64,000 bases of DNA from Bryobacteraceae bacterium (GCA_026002855.1 BPGD01000001.1:310001-374000), one strand, 5' to 3'. Positions 8,532 to 18,557 are shown, counted from the first letter of the stretch. Notes: generated by a model from the sequence alone, not told the origin. A program made the numbers and translations.

Positions 8532-9736
8532 TCGCCGCCCGCCGCCCGGTGAAGGATCTCGCGCATCTTCGCCGCCAGCAGCCCGCGCTCAAAGCGCTCC
8601 CGTCCGAGCCGCCGCGCATTGTCGCCCATCCGCCGCCGCAGCGCCTCATCCCGCGCCAGACGAAGCACCGCCTCCGCCATCGCCCGAGTGTCGCCGCGCG
8701 GCACGGTAATGCCGCACTGTTCCCGCTCGAGCAGCTCTTTCATCCAGCCCTGCGTGTCCTGCACCAGCGGCACGCCCGCCGCCAGGGCGTCAAAGAGTTT
8801 GTTCGGGAAGGATGTGTCAAGAACGGGCTCGCCGGAGAAAATCGACAGTGCGCAGATCGAATGGCGCAGCCACCCAAAAATCTCCTCCCTCGACCGCTGC
8901 CCCAGAATGTGTAGATTGTTCAGCCCCTTTCCTTGTGCTTCTGAAAGCAGGCGGTCTTGGTCGATCCCCGTACCGATAACCACGACCGCCACGCTTTGAT
9001 CGGCGTGTTCAAGCAGGCTTGCCGCCACGTCTGCTAGCCGGTAGGTCCCATACATCCTCCCCAGCGACCCCGCGTACAACACCAGCTTTTTGCCCCGCGC
9101 CCAGTCGGGCAGCTCAAAGCCGTTCCGCGCCGCCGCCTCAGCCAGCTCACAGTCGCTTGCGTTGGTGACGACCTCCACATTCGAAAACCCGTACCGGCGC
9201 CGGATCCATTCCGCCATCCCCGGCGAGAGCGCCACCGTCACCGCCGCACTCCGGTAACAGAGGCGCTCCAGCGCCCGCAGCACCCGGATCAGCAGCCGGT
9301 TCCGCAGCAGCCCGAGCTGGATGGCCCCTTCCGGCCACAGGTCCCGCACCTCGAAAACAAACGGCCGCCGCCGCACATATCGCGCCGCCAGGGCGGGAAT
9401 CGCCACCGTAATCGGCCCGCTGGAAGCCAGAATCACGTCCGCTTTTTCCGTCAGCGCAAACCACGTGGATACCGCCGCGTACTGAAGAAATGTCCACGCC
9501 TGCTGCCAAAGCGGCTGTTTGTTGGAGACCCCGATGTTCAGGATTTTGACCCGGATTCCCTCCACCTCGCGCTCGGTGATGAAGCGGTCCGGCTGAATGT
9601 CGGACTTGTAATAGACCGACGTCACCACCGTCACTTCATCGCCGGCCGCCACCCATCGCCGCGCGAATTCATAGGCGCGCGTGCTCCAGGCGCCTTTCGG
9701 GGTGGTGAAATACTGGTAAAAATACAGGATCTTCAT
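8528..9736 (-). CDS. Glycosyltransferase family 4 (WbuB-like)
   Basis: A 402-residue GT-B fold glycosyltransferase. The N-terminus MKILYFYQYFTTPKGAWSTR is typical of the WbuB-like group, and the C-terminal nucleotide-sugar domain shows LVLYAGSLGRMYG and a donor-site region ending in FPNKLFDALAAGVPLV, the GT4 equivalent of the EX7E motif. Four-base overlaps join it to both neighbours, a CapK-like AMP-ligase and an epimerase, so the three are translationally coupled. Likely adds a sugar to a cell-surface glycan at the cytoplasmic face of the inner membrane. Donor and acceptor are unknown. Confidence 0.9.
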   Translation of the reverse strand: MKILYFYQYFTTPKGAWSTRAYEFARRWVAAGDEVTVVTSVYYKSDIQPDRFITEREVEGIRVKILNIGVSNKQPLWQQAWTFLQYAAVSTWFALTEKADVILASSGPITVAIPALAARYVRRRPFVFEVRDLWPEGAIQLGLLRNRLLIRVLRALERLCYRSAAVTVALSPGMAEWIRRRYGFSNVEVVTNASDCELAEAAARNGFELPDWARGKKLVLYAGSLGRMYGTYRLADVAASLLEHADQSVAVVVIGTGIDQDRLLSEAQGKGLNNLHILGQRSREEIFGWLRHSICALSIFSGEPVLDTSFPNKLFDALAAGVPLVQDTQGWMKELLEREQCGITVPRGDTRAMAEAVLRLARDEALRRRMGDNARRLGRERFERGLLAAKMREILHRAAGGE

Positions 9737-11115
9737 CGACCGCCCAGGCGGTTCACAACCGCCCGGAATTTCCCGTTCGGCCCGCGCTCAATTTCCTGCA
9801 CCCGTTCCACCTCCACGCGCATTTCTTTGCCCAGCCGCAGCGCCAGCAGCTCTCTCAGGCGCTCTTCGTCGCGCGCGCCGAACTCGCCGGCCGGCGCCAC
9901 GCGCACACGCACGCGGTCGGCCGCCTCCTGCACGATCTGCGCCTCGCGCAGCGGGAGGTCCGCCTTGAACACCGGGTCCAGCCGTCCCACGCGCCGCCCG
10001 TCGGGTGTCACGATGACATCGTCCAGCCGCCCCTCGATCCTCTCAAGCAGAGGCAGCCTGCGCCCGCAGCCGCAGCGCGCTTCAGGCGGCGCTGGCGTCA
10101 CGCGGTCGCCCACGCGGTAGCGGATGAGCGGCATGTCCTCATTGATCAGCCCCGTCGCAACCAGCTCGCCCGCGCCGTCTTCGCCCCTCTCGAGCACCTC
10201 CACCACGCCCGCCTCCGGAAACCAGTGCATCCGCCCATGCTCGCACTCCCCGGCCGCCGCCGCACACTCCGTCATCCCGTAAGTCTCCCGCACCGGCGAC
10301 TGGAAAACCTCCGCGATCAACGCGCGCTGGTGCTCATACAGCGGCTCCGCGTTGGTAAGCACCACGCGGAAGCGCAGGTCGCGCACTCCCAGCCGCGCGC
10401 ACTCCTGCGCCAGCGTGTAGAGCGCTGAACTGTAACCCCACAGGTAAGCAGGCCGGAATCGGCGCAGTTCGTCCACATAGAACGGCGCAAACTCCGTCGC
10501 CAGGTGGTAGCTGGAAAGATACAATTGCCGCATCGGCCAATTGTGGACCCAGAAGGGCGGCCTGCGCTGCTCAACCGGCGCCACGAGCTGCCCGCCGAGA
10601 ATGGCCCAGCGGTCGCGGCGGCTCACGCCGTGCCAGCGCCGCCAGCGTGCCTCAAACAGCGCATACCAGGCCCGCAGCGTGCGCCGGCTGTGCCACAGTT
10701 TCAGCGGCGTGCCGCTCGTGCCGCTGGTGTGCGTCGCGAACATCCGCCGCGGATCGCAGTCCTCGGCCAGGAACGCCTCCGGCTGCTGCCGCACGGTCTC
10801 CTTGTCCAGAACCGGCCAGTTCTCCAGCCGCTCCCAGCTGCGGTGGTCGCCGCGCACGCGACGTTCCGCCCACATCGAGCGGTAGTAGGGAACCTGCTTC
10901 GCCGCCCGGTGCAGGAGCCGCGCCAGCCGCTCCTCCTGCCACTCCCGCCATTGCTCCGCCGTCCAGTGCTCGCGCTCGAGGGCCTCTTCCACCAGACGCC
11001 CGGTTTCGGGCCCATACCGCCAACGCTCCAGTTGCCAGCCGCGCACGGACGCCGCCACGTCCCGCATCCAGGCAGGCATCCGGTGGTACAGTGTCAGCCA
11101 GGCGTCAGCCGCCAT
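9733..11115 (-). CDS. Phenylacetate-CoA ligase-like (CapK family) AMP-forming protein
   Basis: A 460-residue member of the adenylate-forming superfamily, close in layout to CapK/PaaK-like proteins of capsule loci. The phosphate-binding loop THTSGTSGTP is near residue 130, TYGMTE near residue 283 and the hinge region RIEGRLDDVI near 367. CapK-like proteins are recurrent in polysaccharide clusters, but their reaction there is not established; activation of an acyl group for glycan modification is the usual guess. It is first of a set with GT4 and epimerase genes, joined by 4-base overlaps. Confidence 0.85.
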   Translation of the reverse strand: MAADAWLTLYHRMPAWMRDVAASVRGWQLERWRYGPETGRLVEEALEREHWTAEQWREWQEERLARLLHRAAKQVPYYRSMWAERRVRGDHRSWERLENWPVLDKETVRQQPEAFLAEDCDPRRMFATHTSGTSGTPLKLWHSRRTLRAWYALFEARWRRWHGVSRRDRWAILGGQLVAPVEQRRPPFWVHNWPMRQLYLSSYHLATEFAPFYVDELRRFRPAYLWGYSSALYTLAQECARLGVRDLRFRVVLTNAEPLYEHQRALIAEVFQSPVRETYGMTECAAAAGECEHGRMHWFPEAGVVEVLERGEDGAGELVATGLINEDMPLIRYRVGDRVTPAPPEARCGCGRRLPLLERIEGRLDDVIVTPDGRRVGRLDPVFKADLPLREAQIVQEAADRVRVRVAPAGEFGARDEERLRELLALRLGKEMRVEVERVQEIERGPNGKFRAVVNRLGGR

Positions 11116-11202
11116 TCAATCGATTCGAAAATGGAGCAGAAAACATGCGGGCCGTCGGCTTGCGGCCCTCTCTGAGGCAGATTCTGTCGTCTGGCCGGGC
11201 CG

Positions 11203-11931
11203 TTACCGCTTCCGGCGGAGGCGCCCCGCCGCCAGGGCAAGTCCCAACCCCATCAACGCCGCCGTGCCCGGTTCAGGAATCACCACCTCGCTACTGTACA
11301 GGCGCACCTCATCGAGGCCGGTGATGTCCCTGCAATCATTTCCCGCAATGTTGCACCCGAGCGGGTGACCGTAAAAGCGGCTGACCCAGTCGCCCAGAAT
11401 CCCGATCTGGGTCACATTGGTCAGAACGCTGTTCACCACGCCCGCGCCCGGCGTGACAAGGCTGCTGGGGTTTGTGCTCCAGAAAGCGTTCGTGCTGTCC
11501 AGAACCAGCGTGTTGAAAGTCCAGTCCGTTCCAACCACCCCCGGAGCAGAGCCGCCGCGAAGAATGAACAGATTCGTCGAACCATCGGTCACCCAGATGA
11601 GCGGCTGCGCCGAACTGCCTGAGCCATAATTCGCCGGGTTCTGATTCCGCAAATAGAAAGACAATGTGCCGCCCGTCAAATCCCCATTCCAGGAAGACGG
11701 CGCCAGAAAGAACAGGAATCCGTTGGCCGTGTCTTCCGTCTCCAGATATCCGCCGCTAAAGCCTCCCGTTGACACCTGAACCGGGCCCGTTCCGCCGGTA
11801 TAGGAAAAACCATACGTGGCTACTGTCCACCCCTCCGTCCCCGACTCAAAACTGCTCGAGAAGGAAAACACCGCCGCCGGCAGGCTCGCCGCTGCCGCCA
11901 GCGTGGCCAGAAACATTCTTAAAATCCGCAT
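11203..11931 (-). CDS. PEP-CTERM sorting domain-containing secreted protein
   Basis: A 242-residue secreted protein with a signal peptide (MRILRMFLATLAAAASLPAAVF), a beta-sandwich-like body with FSSSFESGTEGWTV near the mature N-terminus, and a C-terminal VIPEPGTAALMG plus hydrophobic helix and RLRRKR. That tail is a textbook PEP-CTERM signal. A GGAGG ribosome-binding site precedes the ATG by 5 bases. The body resembles laminin-G/jelly-roll choice-of-anchor domains (inference). It lies 87 bases past the CapK-like gene. A CTAGTAC element occurs upstream at 12018. Confidence 0.9.
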   Translation of the reverse strand: MRILRMFLATLAAAASLPAAVFSFSSSFESGTEGWTVATYGFSYTGGTGPVQVSTGGFSGGYLETEDTANGFLFFLAPSSWNGDLTGGTLSFYLRNQNPANYGSGSSAQPLIWVTDGSTNLFILRGGSAPGVVGTDWTFNTLVLDSTNAFWSTNPSSLVTPGAGVVNSVLTNVTQIGILGDWVSRFYGHPLGCNIAGNDCRDITGLDEVRLYSSEVVIPEPGTAALMGLGLALAAGRLRRKR

Positions 11932-12051
11932 GATTTCCTCCGGCCTCTGCTCGATTCTTGCCCCAGTTTATCCATCATCGTTTCGCCTCGCAAGGAAAAA
12001 TCGATAACGGTGCCGGGCTAGTACCGCCCCCCTGGCATCTTCCAGTACCTC

Positions 12052-14238
12052 TCACGGCGACGTGAACGCCTCCGAGGTCCCTCTCTCATTCGATACCTTC
12101 ACCGTCACGCTCTCCAGTTCCTCCAACAGCTTGTTCCGGTCGCTCGTACTGCCTGCCACCGCAAACGGCGCCGTCGCCGAAAACAGCCCGCCGTAACTCA
12201 GCGAGTTCGCGCTGCCAAACCACAGCGCCGCCGCCGCGGACACATCGAACGTGAACGTCTCCGCCTTCCCGCTGCGCCGCTTCACCGTCACTTCCAGCCT
12301 CGTCAGCGTGCGAGTCGTCGTGTAGCCCGTCACCAGCACATTGACCGCCGTGACACTCGCCTCCATCCGCGCCGCCAGCACCACCGGCGCCTGCTCCGGC
12401 ACCGTCAGCTCCAGCAGCGCCGGACTCGCCGGGGTCCGGTCGATGCCACCGTCGGCGACAAACGCCGGCGTCAGCACAATCCGCCCCGCCGCCGTCCCCG
12501 TCTGCAGCCGCACCCGCGTCGATCCATTGGCGAACACCGCCTGCGTCTGCCCCGCCGGAATCGTAAAGCTCACCACGCGTCCGCCGGTGGAAAACTGCAC
12601 CGCCGGATCCGCGCCAAAACTCGATGAATCCACCGTCATCGTCAGCGTTCCCCGCAGCGCGACCGGATACGCAGCCTGCAACGTCAGCCCCACCGCCGGC
12701 TGCGTCATCGGCGCCACCGTGCCGCTCGGCCCTTCGAAGCGGTACCCCGGCAGCTCCGGCAACGCCGCCGCCATGCCATTCAGGTTGAAGATCGCGTCCC
12801 CCACCACCAGCACATCCGTGCTCGCACCCGCCAACACCGGCGTGAAGCGGATCTGAAACTCCAGCCGGTCGTCCGGAGCCAGTTGTATGGGCAGCGGCGG
12901 CACCCCCGCCAGTTGAAACGCCTTCCCTGCCCCGCTCACCGCCAGCGTCTGGATCACCGCCGTCCGGTTGCCCTTGTTCTCCACCGAAAACACTACCGCC
13001 GTTGTCTGCCCCACCGCCGCCGCCGGCAGCATCACCTGCCCGCCCGTCTGCACCAGCGTGGTGGCGCCGGCCTTGTAAGAGTACTCCAGCAGCGCCCCCA
13101 CCACCGAAGCCGACACCACAAACGTGTCCGCGCCAATCCTCAGCCGCCCCGTCTGTCGCCCCGGCTGCACCGCCAGCAGACTCACCCCAAACCAGATCTC
13201 CGCCCCCACCTTCACCGGCGTCTGCACCAGCGGCGGATCCACCAGCCCGTACCCGTCCCCGCTGATCGCCACCCCCGCGATCACGCCCTCATCGTTGCCC
13301 TCGTTCTTCACCCGGATCCACGCCCTCTTGCGCCGGCCGAGCTCCACTTCGCCCAGGTCCACCACCCCGTCGGGGACAAACGCCACGCCGCTGTCTGCTC
13401 CGGGTTCCGGCAGCAGCGTGTAGACCCACTTCGGCCCCTGGGCCACGCCCTCCACCTTCGCCGTCACCGTCCGCCCTTCGCCCGTCATCCGCAGCGTGGC
13501 CTCGTGCACCGCCAGCTCTTTCGGTTGATACCGGATGCGGAACTGCACGCTCTGCCCCGCCGCCACCGTCAACGGCAACAGCGGCACCTGAATCAGATCC
13601 AGCTCCGCCGCCCCCTCCAGGCTCGCCGCCTCAAATTTCGCCGGCGCCGTCCCTGCGTTATAGACGATCACCGTCGCCACCGAAGCCGCATTCACCGGCG
13701 CCTTCGTGATCCGGATCACGCCGCCATCGGCCAGCGCCTGCACGTTGCCATCCGTCCCCAGCGCATAGGCGTATTTCAGCTCCGGCGCCGTGCCGCTCAG
13801 CCCCACCAGCAGCAGCCCGAAACTGCCCGGCTGCTGATTCGACCCTTCCGGCGGCAGCTCCCGCGCCGTCACCCCAAGCTGGGCCAGCGTCCGTGCGCTC
13901 GTCGAAGGCTGAAACCGCAACTGAAAAATCGCGCGTTGTCCCGGCGTCAGCACCGTCGGCGTCGGCAGCGCGGCCGCAAACTGGAAATCCGCCGACCCCG
14001 TCAGCGACGTCACCCCCAGCTCGCCCCGGCTCGTGCCCGCATACAGGATCTCCACAAAAACGTCCTTCGCCTCGCCCAGCCGGCCCGCCACCTCCACCGT
14101 CGCCCCATTCGGCACCTGCCGCGCCGTCTCCGCGTCCCGCACCGTAATCAGAAAACTCCCCTGCCCCCGCGCCACTCCCCCGGCTGCCAAAACGAGCAGC
14201 GCCCACAAGGCGCCAGTCCGCAGTGTCCCTTCCTTCAT
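12052..14238 (-). CDS. Secreted protein with repeated choice-of-anchor D / ASH-like beta domains
   Basis: A 728-residue secreted protein with signal peptide (LWALLVLAAGGVARGQG). At least four related Ig-like units are visible, each with an intermittent FxxxVxNxGxxxA pattern and RFQP, RYQP or RFTP (FQLRFQPS, FRIRYQPK, FQIRFTPV). This is the usual look of choice-of-anchor D or ASH-type domains. The last 200 residues are a different beta-rich region (VTVKRRSG, VTVKVSNERG). It is followed after 3 bases by the stop of the upstream gene, and the three genes from 15746 to 12052 form one unit. Role is unknown; an extracellular structural or glycan-interacting protein is plausible. Confidence 0.75.
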   Translation of the reverse strand: MKEGTLRTGALWALLVLAAGGVARGQGSFLITVRDAETARQVPNGATVEVAGRLGEAKDVFVEILYAGTSRGELGVTSLTGSADFQFAAALPTPTVLTPGQRAIFQLRFQPSTSARTLAQLGVTARELPPEGSNQQPGSFGLLLVGLSGTAPELKYAYALGTDGNVQALADGGVIRITKAPVNAASVATVIVYNAGTAPAKFEAASLEGAAELDLIQVPLLPLTVAAGQSVQFRIRYQPKELAVHEATLRMTGEGRTVTAKVEGVAQGPKWVYTLLPEPGADSGVAFVPDGVVDLGEVELGRRKRAWIRVKNEGNDEGVIAGVAISGDGYGLVDPPLVQTPVKVGAEIWFGVSLLAVQPGRQTGRLRIGADTFVVSASVVGALLEYSYKAGATTLVQTGGQVMLPAAAVGQTTAVVFSVENKGNRTAVIQTLAVSGAGKAFQLAGVPPLPIQLAPDDRLEFQIRFTPVLAGASTDVLVVGDAIFNLNGMAAALPELPGYRFEGPSGTVAPMTQPAVGLTLQAAYPVALRGTLTMTVDSSSFGADPAVQFSTGGRVVSFTIPAGQTQAVFANGSTRVRLQTGTAAGRIVLTPAFVADGGIDRTPASPALLELTVPEQAPVVLAARMEASVTAVNVLVTGYTTTRTLTRLEVTVKRRSGKAETFTFDVSAAAALWFGSANSLSYGGLFSATAPFAVAGSTSDRNKLLEELESVTVKVSNERGTSEAFTSP

Positions 14239-14241
14239 CGA

Positions 14242-15138
14242 CTACTCTCCCGCCGGAACAAAAAACACCGCCCACACGCCCCCGCGCCGCACCGCCACCC
14301 AGATCTCATCGCCCTCCCGCGCCCGCTGCTTCAGCAGCAGCCCGTTGCTGCCAGCCAGCGGCTCGGCCCGCTCCGGCGTTGACTCCAGCTCCACGCGCCG
14401 CGCCTCGCCGCCCCCGGCCTTCCACCACACCAGCTCCGGCTTCTCCCCGCCATAGGCCGCCACAATGTCGCCCTGCTGTACGGCCACCGCCGCCGGCGCG
14501 TCCATTCTCTCCGTCGACCCCCGCCACGCCTCGCCAGCCTCGCCGAACACCACAATTTCGCTCTCGCCCGCCAGCGCCGTCACCACCCCGGCGCACGCCG
14601 CCCGCCCGCGGCCCCTCACCCGGCCCAGCTCCTGCCAGCTCCCATCCCGCCAGACCTCCAGCGCTGTCGTCTCCCCGTCATACCAGGCCACATGCAGCGC
14701 CCCATTCTCGTTCACCGCCACATCCGCGGCCTCGCGCCCTTCGCCCAGATCCAGCCGCAGCGCCCACTCCATCGCCTCGGCGTCCCACACCCGCAGCTCG
14801 GCGGCCGTACGCACCGCCGCAAACCGCCCGCCCGCGTCCCATCGCACCGCCTCCGCCTCCACGCCCAGCTCGCGCGTCTCCGTCTCTTCCGTGCCCAGTC
14901 CTTTGATCGCCAGCCACGCGCCGCCCTGCCGCAGCAGGGCCGCCTGGCCGGTGGGGCTCACCCACGCCGCCTCCACCCCTCCGGCCACCGCCGCACCCAG
15001 ATGCGCCGCGCCCGGCACGCCCTCCACCACGCGCAGGCTCGCCGTCGGCGCATCAAACACCACCCCGCTGCGCACGCCTTCCACGCCGCCCTGGCCCCAG
15101 GCCGCCGCCACCGCCAGCATCCACGCCGCCACTCTCAT
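14242..15138 (-). CDS. Secreted protein of unknown function, beta-propeller-like
   Basis: With the start at 15138 the product is 298 residues: a short signal (MRVAAWMLAVAAAWGQG) followed by an Ala/Glu/Trp-rich region with repeated blades (for example VRWDAGGRFAAVRT, LHVAWYDGET, ELVWWKAGGG). The spacing suggests a WD40/TolB-like beta-propeller, an inference from pattern only. The start is supported by GGAGG 7 bases upstream and by a 4-base ATGA overlap with the preceding gene's stop; a longer in-frame extension has no signal peptide. Middle gene of a three-gene secreted set. Confidence 0.65.
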   Translation of the reverse strand: MRVAAWMLAVAAAWGQGGVEGVRSGVVFDAPTASLRVVEGVPGAAHLGAAVAGGVEAAWVSPTGQAALLRQGGAWLAIKGLGTEETETRELGVEAEAVRWDAGGRFAAVRTAAELRVWDAEAMEWALRLDLGEGREAADVAVNENGALHVAWYDGETTALEVWRDGSWQELGRVRGRGRAACAGVVTALAGESEIVVFGEAGEAWRGSTERMDAPAAVAVQQGDIVAAYGGEKPELVWWKAGGGEARRVELESTPERAEPLAGSNGLLLKQRAREGDEIWVAVRRGGVWAVFFVPAGE

Positions 15139-15746
15139 CGCGGACCTCCAATCACCACCGTCCCCGGCCGCAGCACCGCCCCCGAGCTCGTATCGCGCGT
15201 CGCAAAGAAATATCCAAGCCCCGCCCCAGTGCCCGCCAGCACCCCGGCCACCCACCACCGGTTCCGCCGCCAGAAACTCTTCCGCTGCGCCGTCGGCGAG
15301 CCGCCCATCGCATACTCGTCCCGGCTGTTGCGCTGCCGGATCACCGCCACCGCCGTCCGCTCACCCAGCTTCGCCGTCACCTGGATCGAAAACACGCCCT
15401 CCTGCCCGTTCGGCTTCATCTGACCCGCGCTCACCTGCCCCTTCGCGTCCGTCCGGTTCGTGTACTCGTGCCGGCCGCCCTCAAACGTCGCGCTCGGGCC
15501 CGTCTCCGGCGTCCGGAAGACGACCTCCGCCCCCGCCACCGGAAAATCATTGGCGTCGCGCACCTCCACCACCGGCGGCGTCGCCGCCCCGGTGCGGATG
15601 TTGTTCACCGCCTGCTCGCCCTGCAAAACATATATCTTCAGCCCGCCCCGCGCCGGCGCCTCCTGCGCCGCCAGCGGCGCGGCCGCGCACAGCGCCGCCA
15701 GCAGCCAGCCGCTGCCCCATCTCCCGATTTCTCTCATCATTTCCAC
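15135..15746 (-). CDS. Secreted Ig-like/bacterial surface protein with C-terminal membrane segment
   Basis: A 203-residue protein with signal peptide (GWLLAALCAAAPLAAQ), an Ig-like/Big-1 style domain (PPVVEVRDANDFPVAGAEV, then TDAKGQVSAG), and a basic-flanked hydrophobic segment RWWVAGVLAGTGAGLGYFF near residues 168-187. The pattern of a single regulatory-like beta domain before one C-terminal transmembrane helix is common in Solibacter-type genomes. First of the three-gene secreted set downstream of the exosortase-EpsI pair. No enzymatic motif was seen. Confidence 0.65.
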   Translation of the reverse strand: MEMMREIGRWGSGWLLAALCAAAPLAAQEAPARGGLKIYVLQGEQAVNNIRTGAATPPVVEVRDANDFPVAGAEVVFRTPETGPSATFEGGRHEYTNRTDAKGQVSAGQMKPNGQEGVFSIQVTAKLGERTAVAVIRQRNSRDEYAMGGSPTAQRKSFWRRNRWWVAGVLAGTGAGLGYFFATRDTSSGAVLRPGTVVIGGPR

Positions 15747-15803
15747 CTCGTTCCGGCCGTCAAATTCCCAAGTGTATCACCGCAATCAAACATTTTCGCC
15801 CGC

Positions 15804-16472
15804 TCATGTTCCCTTCAACGGCTCAAGCCGCGGGAAATGCTCAACAAGCGCCGCATACACCTCCCGCGCCAGCCCCTCGGCCGCCCGCTCGGCCTCTTCC
15901 ACCCCCGCCGCCGCCGGGACGATCACCCGCACCAGCGCCGTGTCGCTCCGCCCGTGCCGCATCGCGTCCCACACCAGCCACAGCTTCGCCTCATACTCAT
16001 TGGCCACCGTCCGCTCGCCCGTCTGATACCAGTAAACGACCGCCGCCCGCTCGTTCTCCTTCTGGATCACATACCGGTTCGCCCGCAGCCGCCCCGCCCC
16101 CGCCACCTCCGCCTCGTACGTACCCGTCCGCTCAAACACCCACCCGTGCCCCGGCAGGCAGTTGCGCGGCGTGTGCGGCGCATGGCCGGTGCGCTGGCTG
16201 CGGAAGTACGCCACAAAGACCGTCGCCCCCAGCCCCCGCCGGCTGTCGGCCAGAACCCGGTAGACGAAGTCGTCCGGGTGCAGGATCTCCGCCGTCGCGC
16301 TGTCCAGCGGCTCATCTTCCACCAGCGCCCAGCCGCCGCGCTCAAAGTTCACCAGCGCCAGCGGCAGCACCTTCGGCTCGTGCTCGTTCTGCGAAAACAC
16401 ATGGAACGCCACCGCCTGCGCGCACAACACCGCCGTCGCTACCCACACCCCCCGCCCCCGCCACCAGCTCAC
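15804..16472 (-). CDS. epsI: EpsI domain-containing protein (exosortase-associated)
   Basis: With a GTG start at 16472 the product is 222 residues: one N-terminal hydrophobic helix (VWVATAVLCAQAVAFHVF) and an EpsI domain. The hallmark segment APHTPRNCLPGHGW, near residue 110, and YWYQTGERTV match the family that accompanies or is fused to exosortases. The GTG overlaps the exosortase stop (GTGA) and has GGAGG 8 bases upstream; longer in-frame extensions are low-complexity Gly. EpsI is thought to act with exosortase in polysaccharide-linked protein sorting; the exact reaction is not known. Here exosortase and EpsI are separate but coupled genes. Confidence 0.9.
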   Translation of the reverse strand: MSWWRGRGVWVATAVLCAQAVAFHVFSQNEHEPKVLPLALVNFERGGWALVEDEPLDSATAEILHPDDFVYRVLADSRRGLGATVFVAYFRSQRTGHAPHTPRNCLPGHGWVFERTGTYEAEVAGAGRLRANRYVIQKENERAAVVYWYQTGERTVANEYEAKLWLVWDAMRHGRSDTALVRVIVPAAAGVEEAERAAEGLAREVYAALVEHFPRLEPLKGT

Positions 16473-17305
16473 TTGACCCACCTCCGCAGCAGCCGCTCCA
16501 CGCCAATCAGCATCGCCATCGCCGCCACAAACACCGCCCACCCCTCCAGCCCGTGATAAAACCCCTCGGCCAGCCGCGGATCCACCTCCCCCAGCAGCGC
16601 CGTCGCCATTACCCGCCCCGCATTGGCCAACACCGCCACCGGTACCGCCGCCGCCGCCAGCGCCCACCGCATCCACACCCTCTCATGAAACAGATATGCG
16701 TAGGCCAGCGCGAAAAACTCAAGCGTCAGCAGCGCCCGAATCCCGCTGCACGCCTCCACCACCGAAATCATCCGCCCGGCCAGCTCCAGCACGTTGCCCT
16801 CCCGCAGCACCGTCCGCCCGCTCAGCTCCAGACCCCACTCGGCCAGCCGCGTCGCCAGCAGTTGCAGCGGAAACGTGATCTGCTTGTGCAGCAGACCCGG
16901 CAGCGGCAGCGCAAAAAACAGCAGCAGCAGCGGAAACCGCAGCCGCCGCATCAGCTCCCCGCCGCCCAGGTACCACACCAGCCCCGCCACCGTCCCCACC
17001 AGCGCCAGCCTCTCCGTAAAGATCTCCGCCGCCAGCGCCCCCAAGCACGCCACCACACCGCTCGCCGCCAGCAGCCCCAGCCCCCACCCGCTCGGCGCAA
17101 TCCGCACGCCCTCCAGCTCCTCCCGCCGCTCCCACACAATGTAGCCGACAATCACCGGCACAAACCACCCGTGCGCCATGTTGTCGTCGCTCTGCCACTG
17201 GTGCACAATGTTGCCGATCACCGGCCAGTAACACACCCCCACCAGCCCCGCCAGCCACCCGGCGGCGATCCACCCCGCCCAACGCTGGCGCAAGACTCCA
17301 ATCAT
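16469..17305 (-). CDS. xrt: Exosortase/archaeosortase family transpeptidase
   Basis: A 278-residue, about 8-helix inner-membrane protein. The catalytic triad of the family is visible: Cys186 in VEACSGIR, Arg231 in NAGRVM and His251 in FYHGLEGW. Exosortases cleave the PEP-CTERM tail of secreted proteins and probably transfer them to a surface acceptor. Candidate substrates are encoded at 6509, 11203 and 62017. Its start overlaps the end of the broken GT39 gene upstream, and EpsI overlaps its stop, so it sits at the distal end of the polysaccharide locus. Confidence 0.93.
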   Translation of the reverse strand: MIGVLRQRWAGWIAAGWLAGLVGVCYWPVIGNIVHQWQSDDNMAHGWFVPVIVGYIVWERREELEGVRIAPSGWGLGLLAASGVVACLGALAAEIFTERLALVGTVAGLVWYLGGGELMRRLRFPLLLLFFALPLPGLLHKQITFPLQLLATRLAEWGLELSGRTVLREGNVLELAGRMISVVEACSGIRALLTLEFFALAYAYLFHERVWMRWALAAAAVPVAVLANAGRVMATALLGEVDPRLAEGFYHGLEGWAVFVAAMAMLIGVERLLRRWVK

Positions 17306-18557
17306 CGCGCCTCAAGCCTCACAGTCTTCGGCGTCTGCCGGCTTCCACCGGGCTCAAAGATCCACCCCGCCAGCGGCGCCAGCAGCGCCACCGCCGGGGC
17401 CATGTACCGCGCAATCGACAGCGCTACCGTTGCCATGAACCAAAACAGCCCCGTGAACCCCACCAGCAGCCACGCCGCCGCCGGCCACCCCGCCCTCGCG
17501 CAACGCCACATGCCGGCGCCAGCGACCGCCAGCCAGGCTAGGCTCACCACCAGGTTGAACCGCTCCGCCTCTTTCCTCTGAGCATCCGTCCCATACCACG
17601 CCCTCGCCGCTTTGTATAGATACGTCTCCACCACAGCAACCGGATCCTCGGCCGCCATTCGCAGCACGAACCGCACGTAAGCCCCGCTGCTGTCCAGCTC
17701 GCTGTAACGGTTCCAGGCGGCCTCGCTCATCCGCTCAACCCCCGCCGGCAGATCCAGCCGCCCCCGGAACGATTTGTGATGAAAGCTCAACCCGTCTCTC
17801 AGCGTTGGCGGCCCGCCACTTGATACCGGCACCCATTCGCCGGACTTCGCCCGCACCCATCCCACCCAGGGTAGGACCGCCAGCAGAAATCCCGCCGCCA
17901 CCGCTGCCACTCCCGCGCCACCGCGCGCTCCACCCCCCGGCCATTTTCCACCCAAGCACCCCGCCTGCCACCACCGGACTCAGAACTGCGATCGGACGCA
18001 CCAGACACGCCAGCCCGACCAGCACGCCCCCGCCCAGCAACCATCCCGCCTCGCCGCAGCGCAGCCCTCTCGCAAGGAACAGCGTCGCCCCCGTGAACAG
18101 CACCATGAAAGGCGTCTCGCTCAGCGGGATCAGCACTCCATACAGGACGAACGGATGCACCGCGAATAGACCCGCGCCTGCGGCCGCCGCCCACGGTCCC
18201 AGGCCGACCTCCCGCCCGAGTGCCCACACGAGCGTCGCCGTCGCCGTATTGCACAACACCGCAAACACCCGCCAGCACGGGAAACTTCCCCAAACCCGTC
18301 CGCTCGCCCGCCACCTCCAACCCCCACAGCAGGAGCGGGTACAGCGGCGGATACCGGTCCAGCACTTTTCCGTCCTCGCCGATAAACCCCCGACCCGCCC
18401 TCAAATTTTCCACCTGCGGAGCGTAATCTCCATTGCGGACCCGCCTCATGCTCTCCGGCGCCAACAACGCCACCCCCGCGCCAGCCAACAGAGAGACCAA
18501 GACCACAACACGCAGGACCCGGCGACTTTCCCCACACGCGATCCAAGGCACCCTCAC
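17302..18557 (-). pseudogene. GT39/ArnT-like membrane glycosyltransferase, broken by two frameshifts
   Basis: Three overlapping frames together spell one integral-membrane glycosyltransferase of about 418 codons. The N-terminal part has the catalytic-loop acidic motif NGDYAPQVENLRAG and the RYPPLYPLLL signature of dolichyl-phosphate-mannose-type transferases. Frame changes at about 18285-18300 (near a G4 run) and at the C6 run 17933-17938. The middle part contains VLIPLSETPFMVLF and the C-terminal part SIARYMAPAVALLAPLAG. The start is the GTG at 18557, directly at the edge of the 71-bp repeat. Both breaks lie at short homopolymers, so sequencing error cannot be excluded. The exosortase gene overlaps its end. 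Confidence 0.75.
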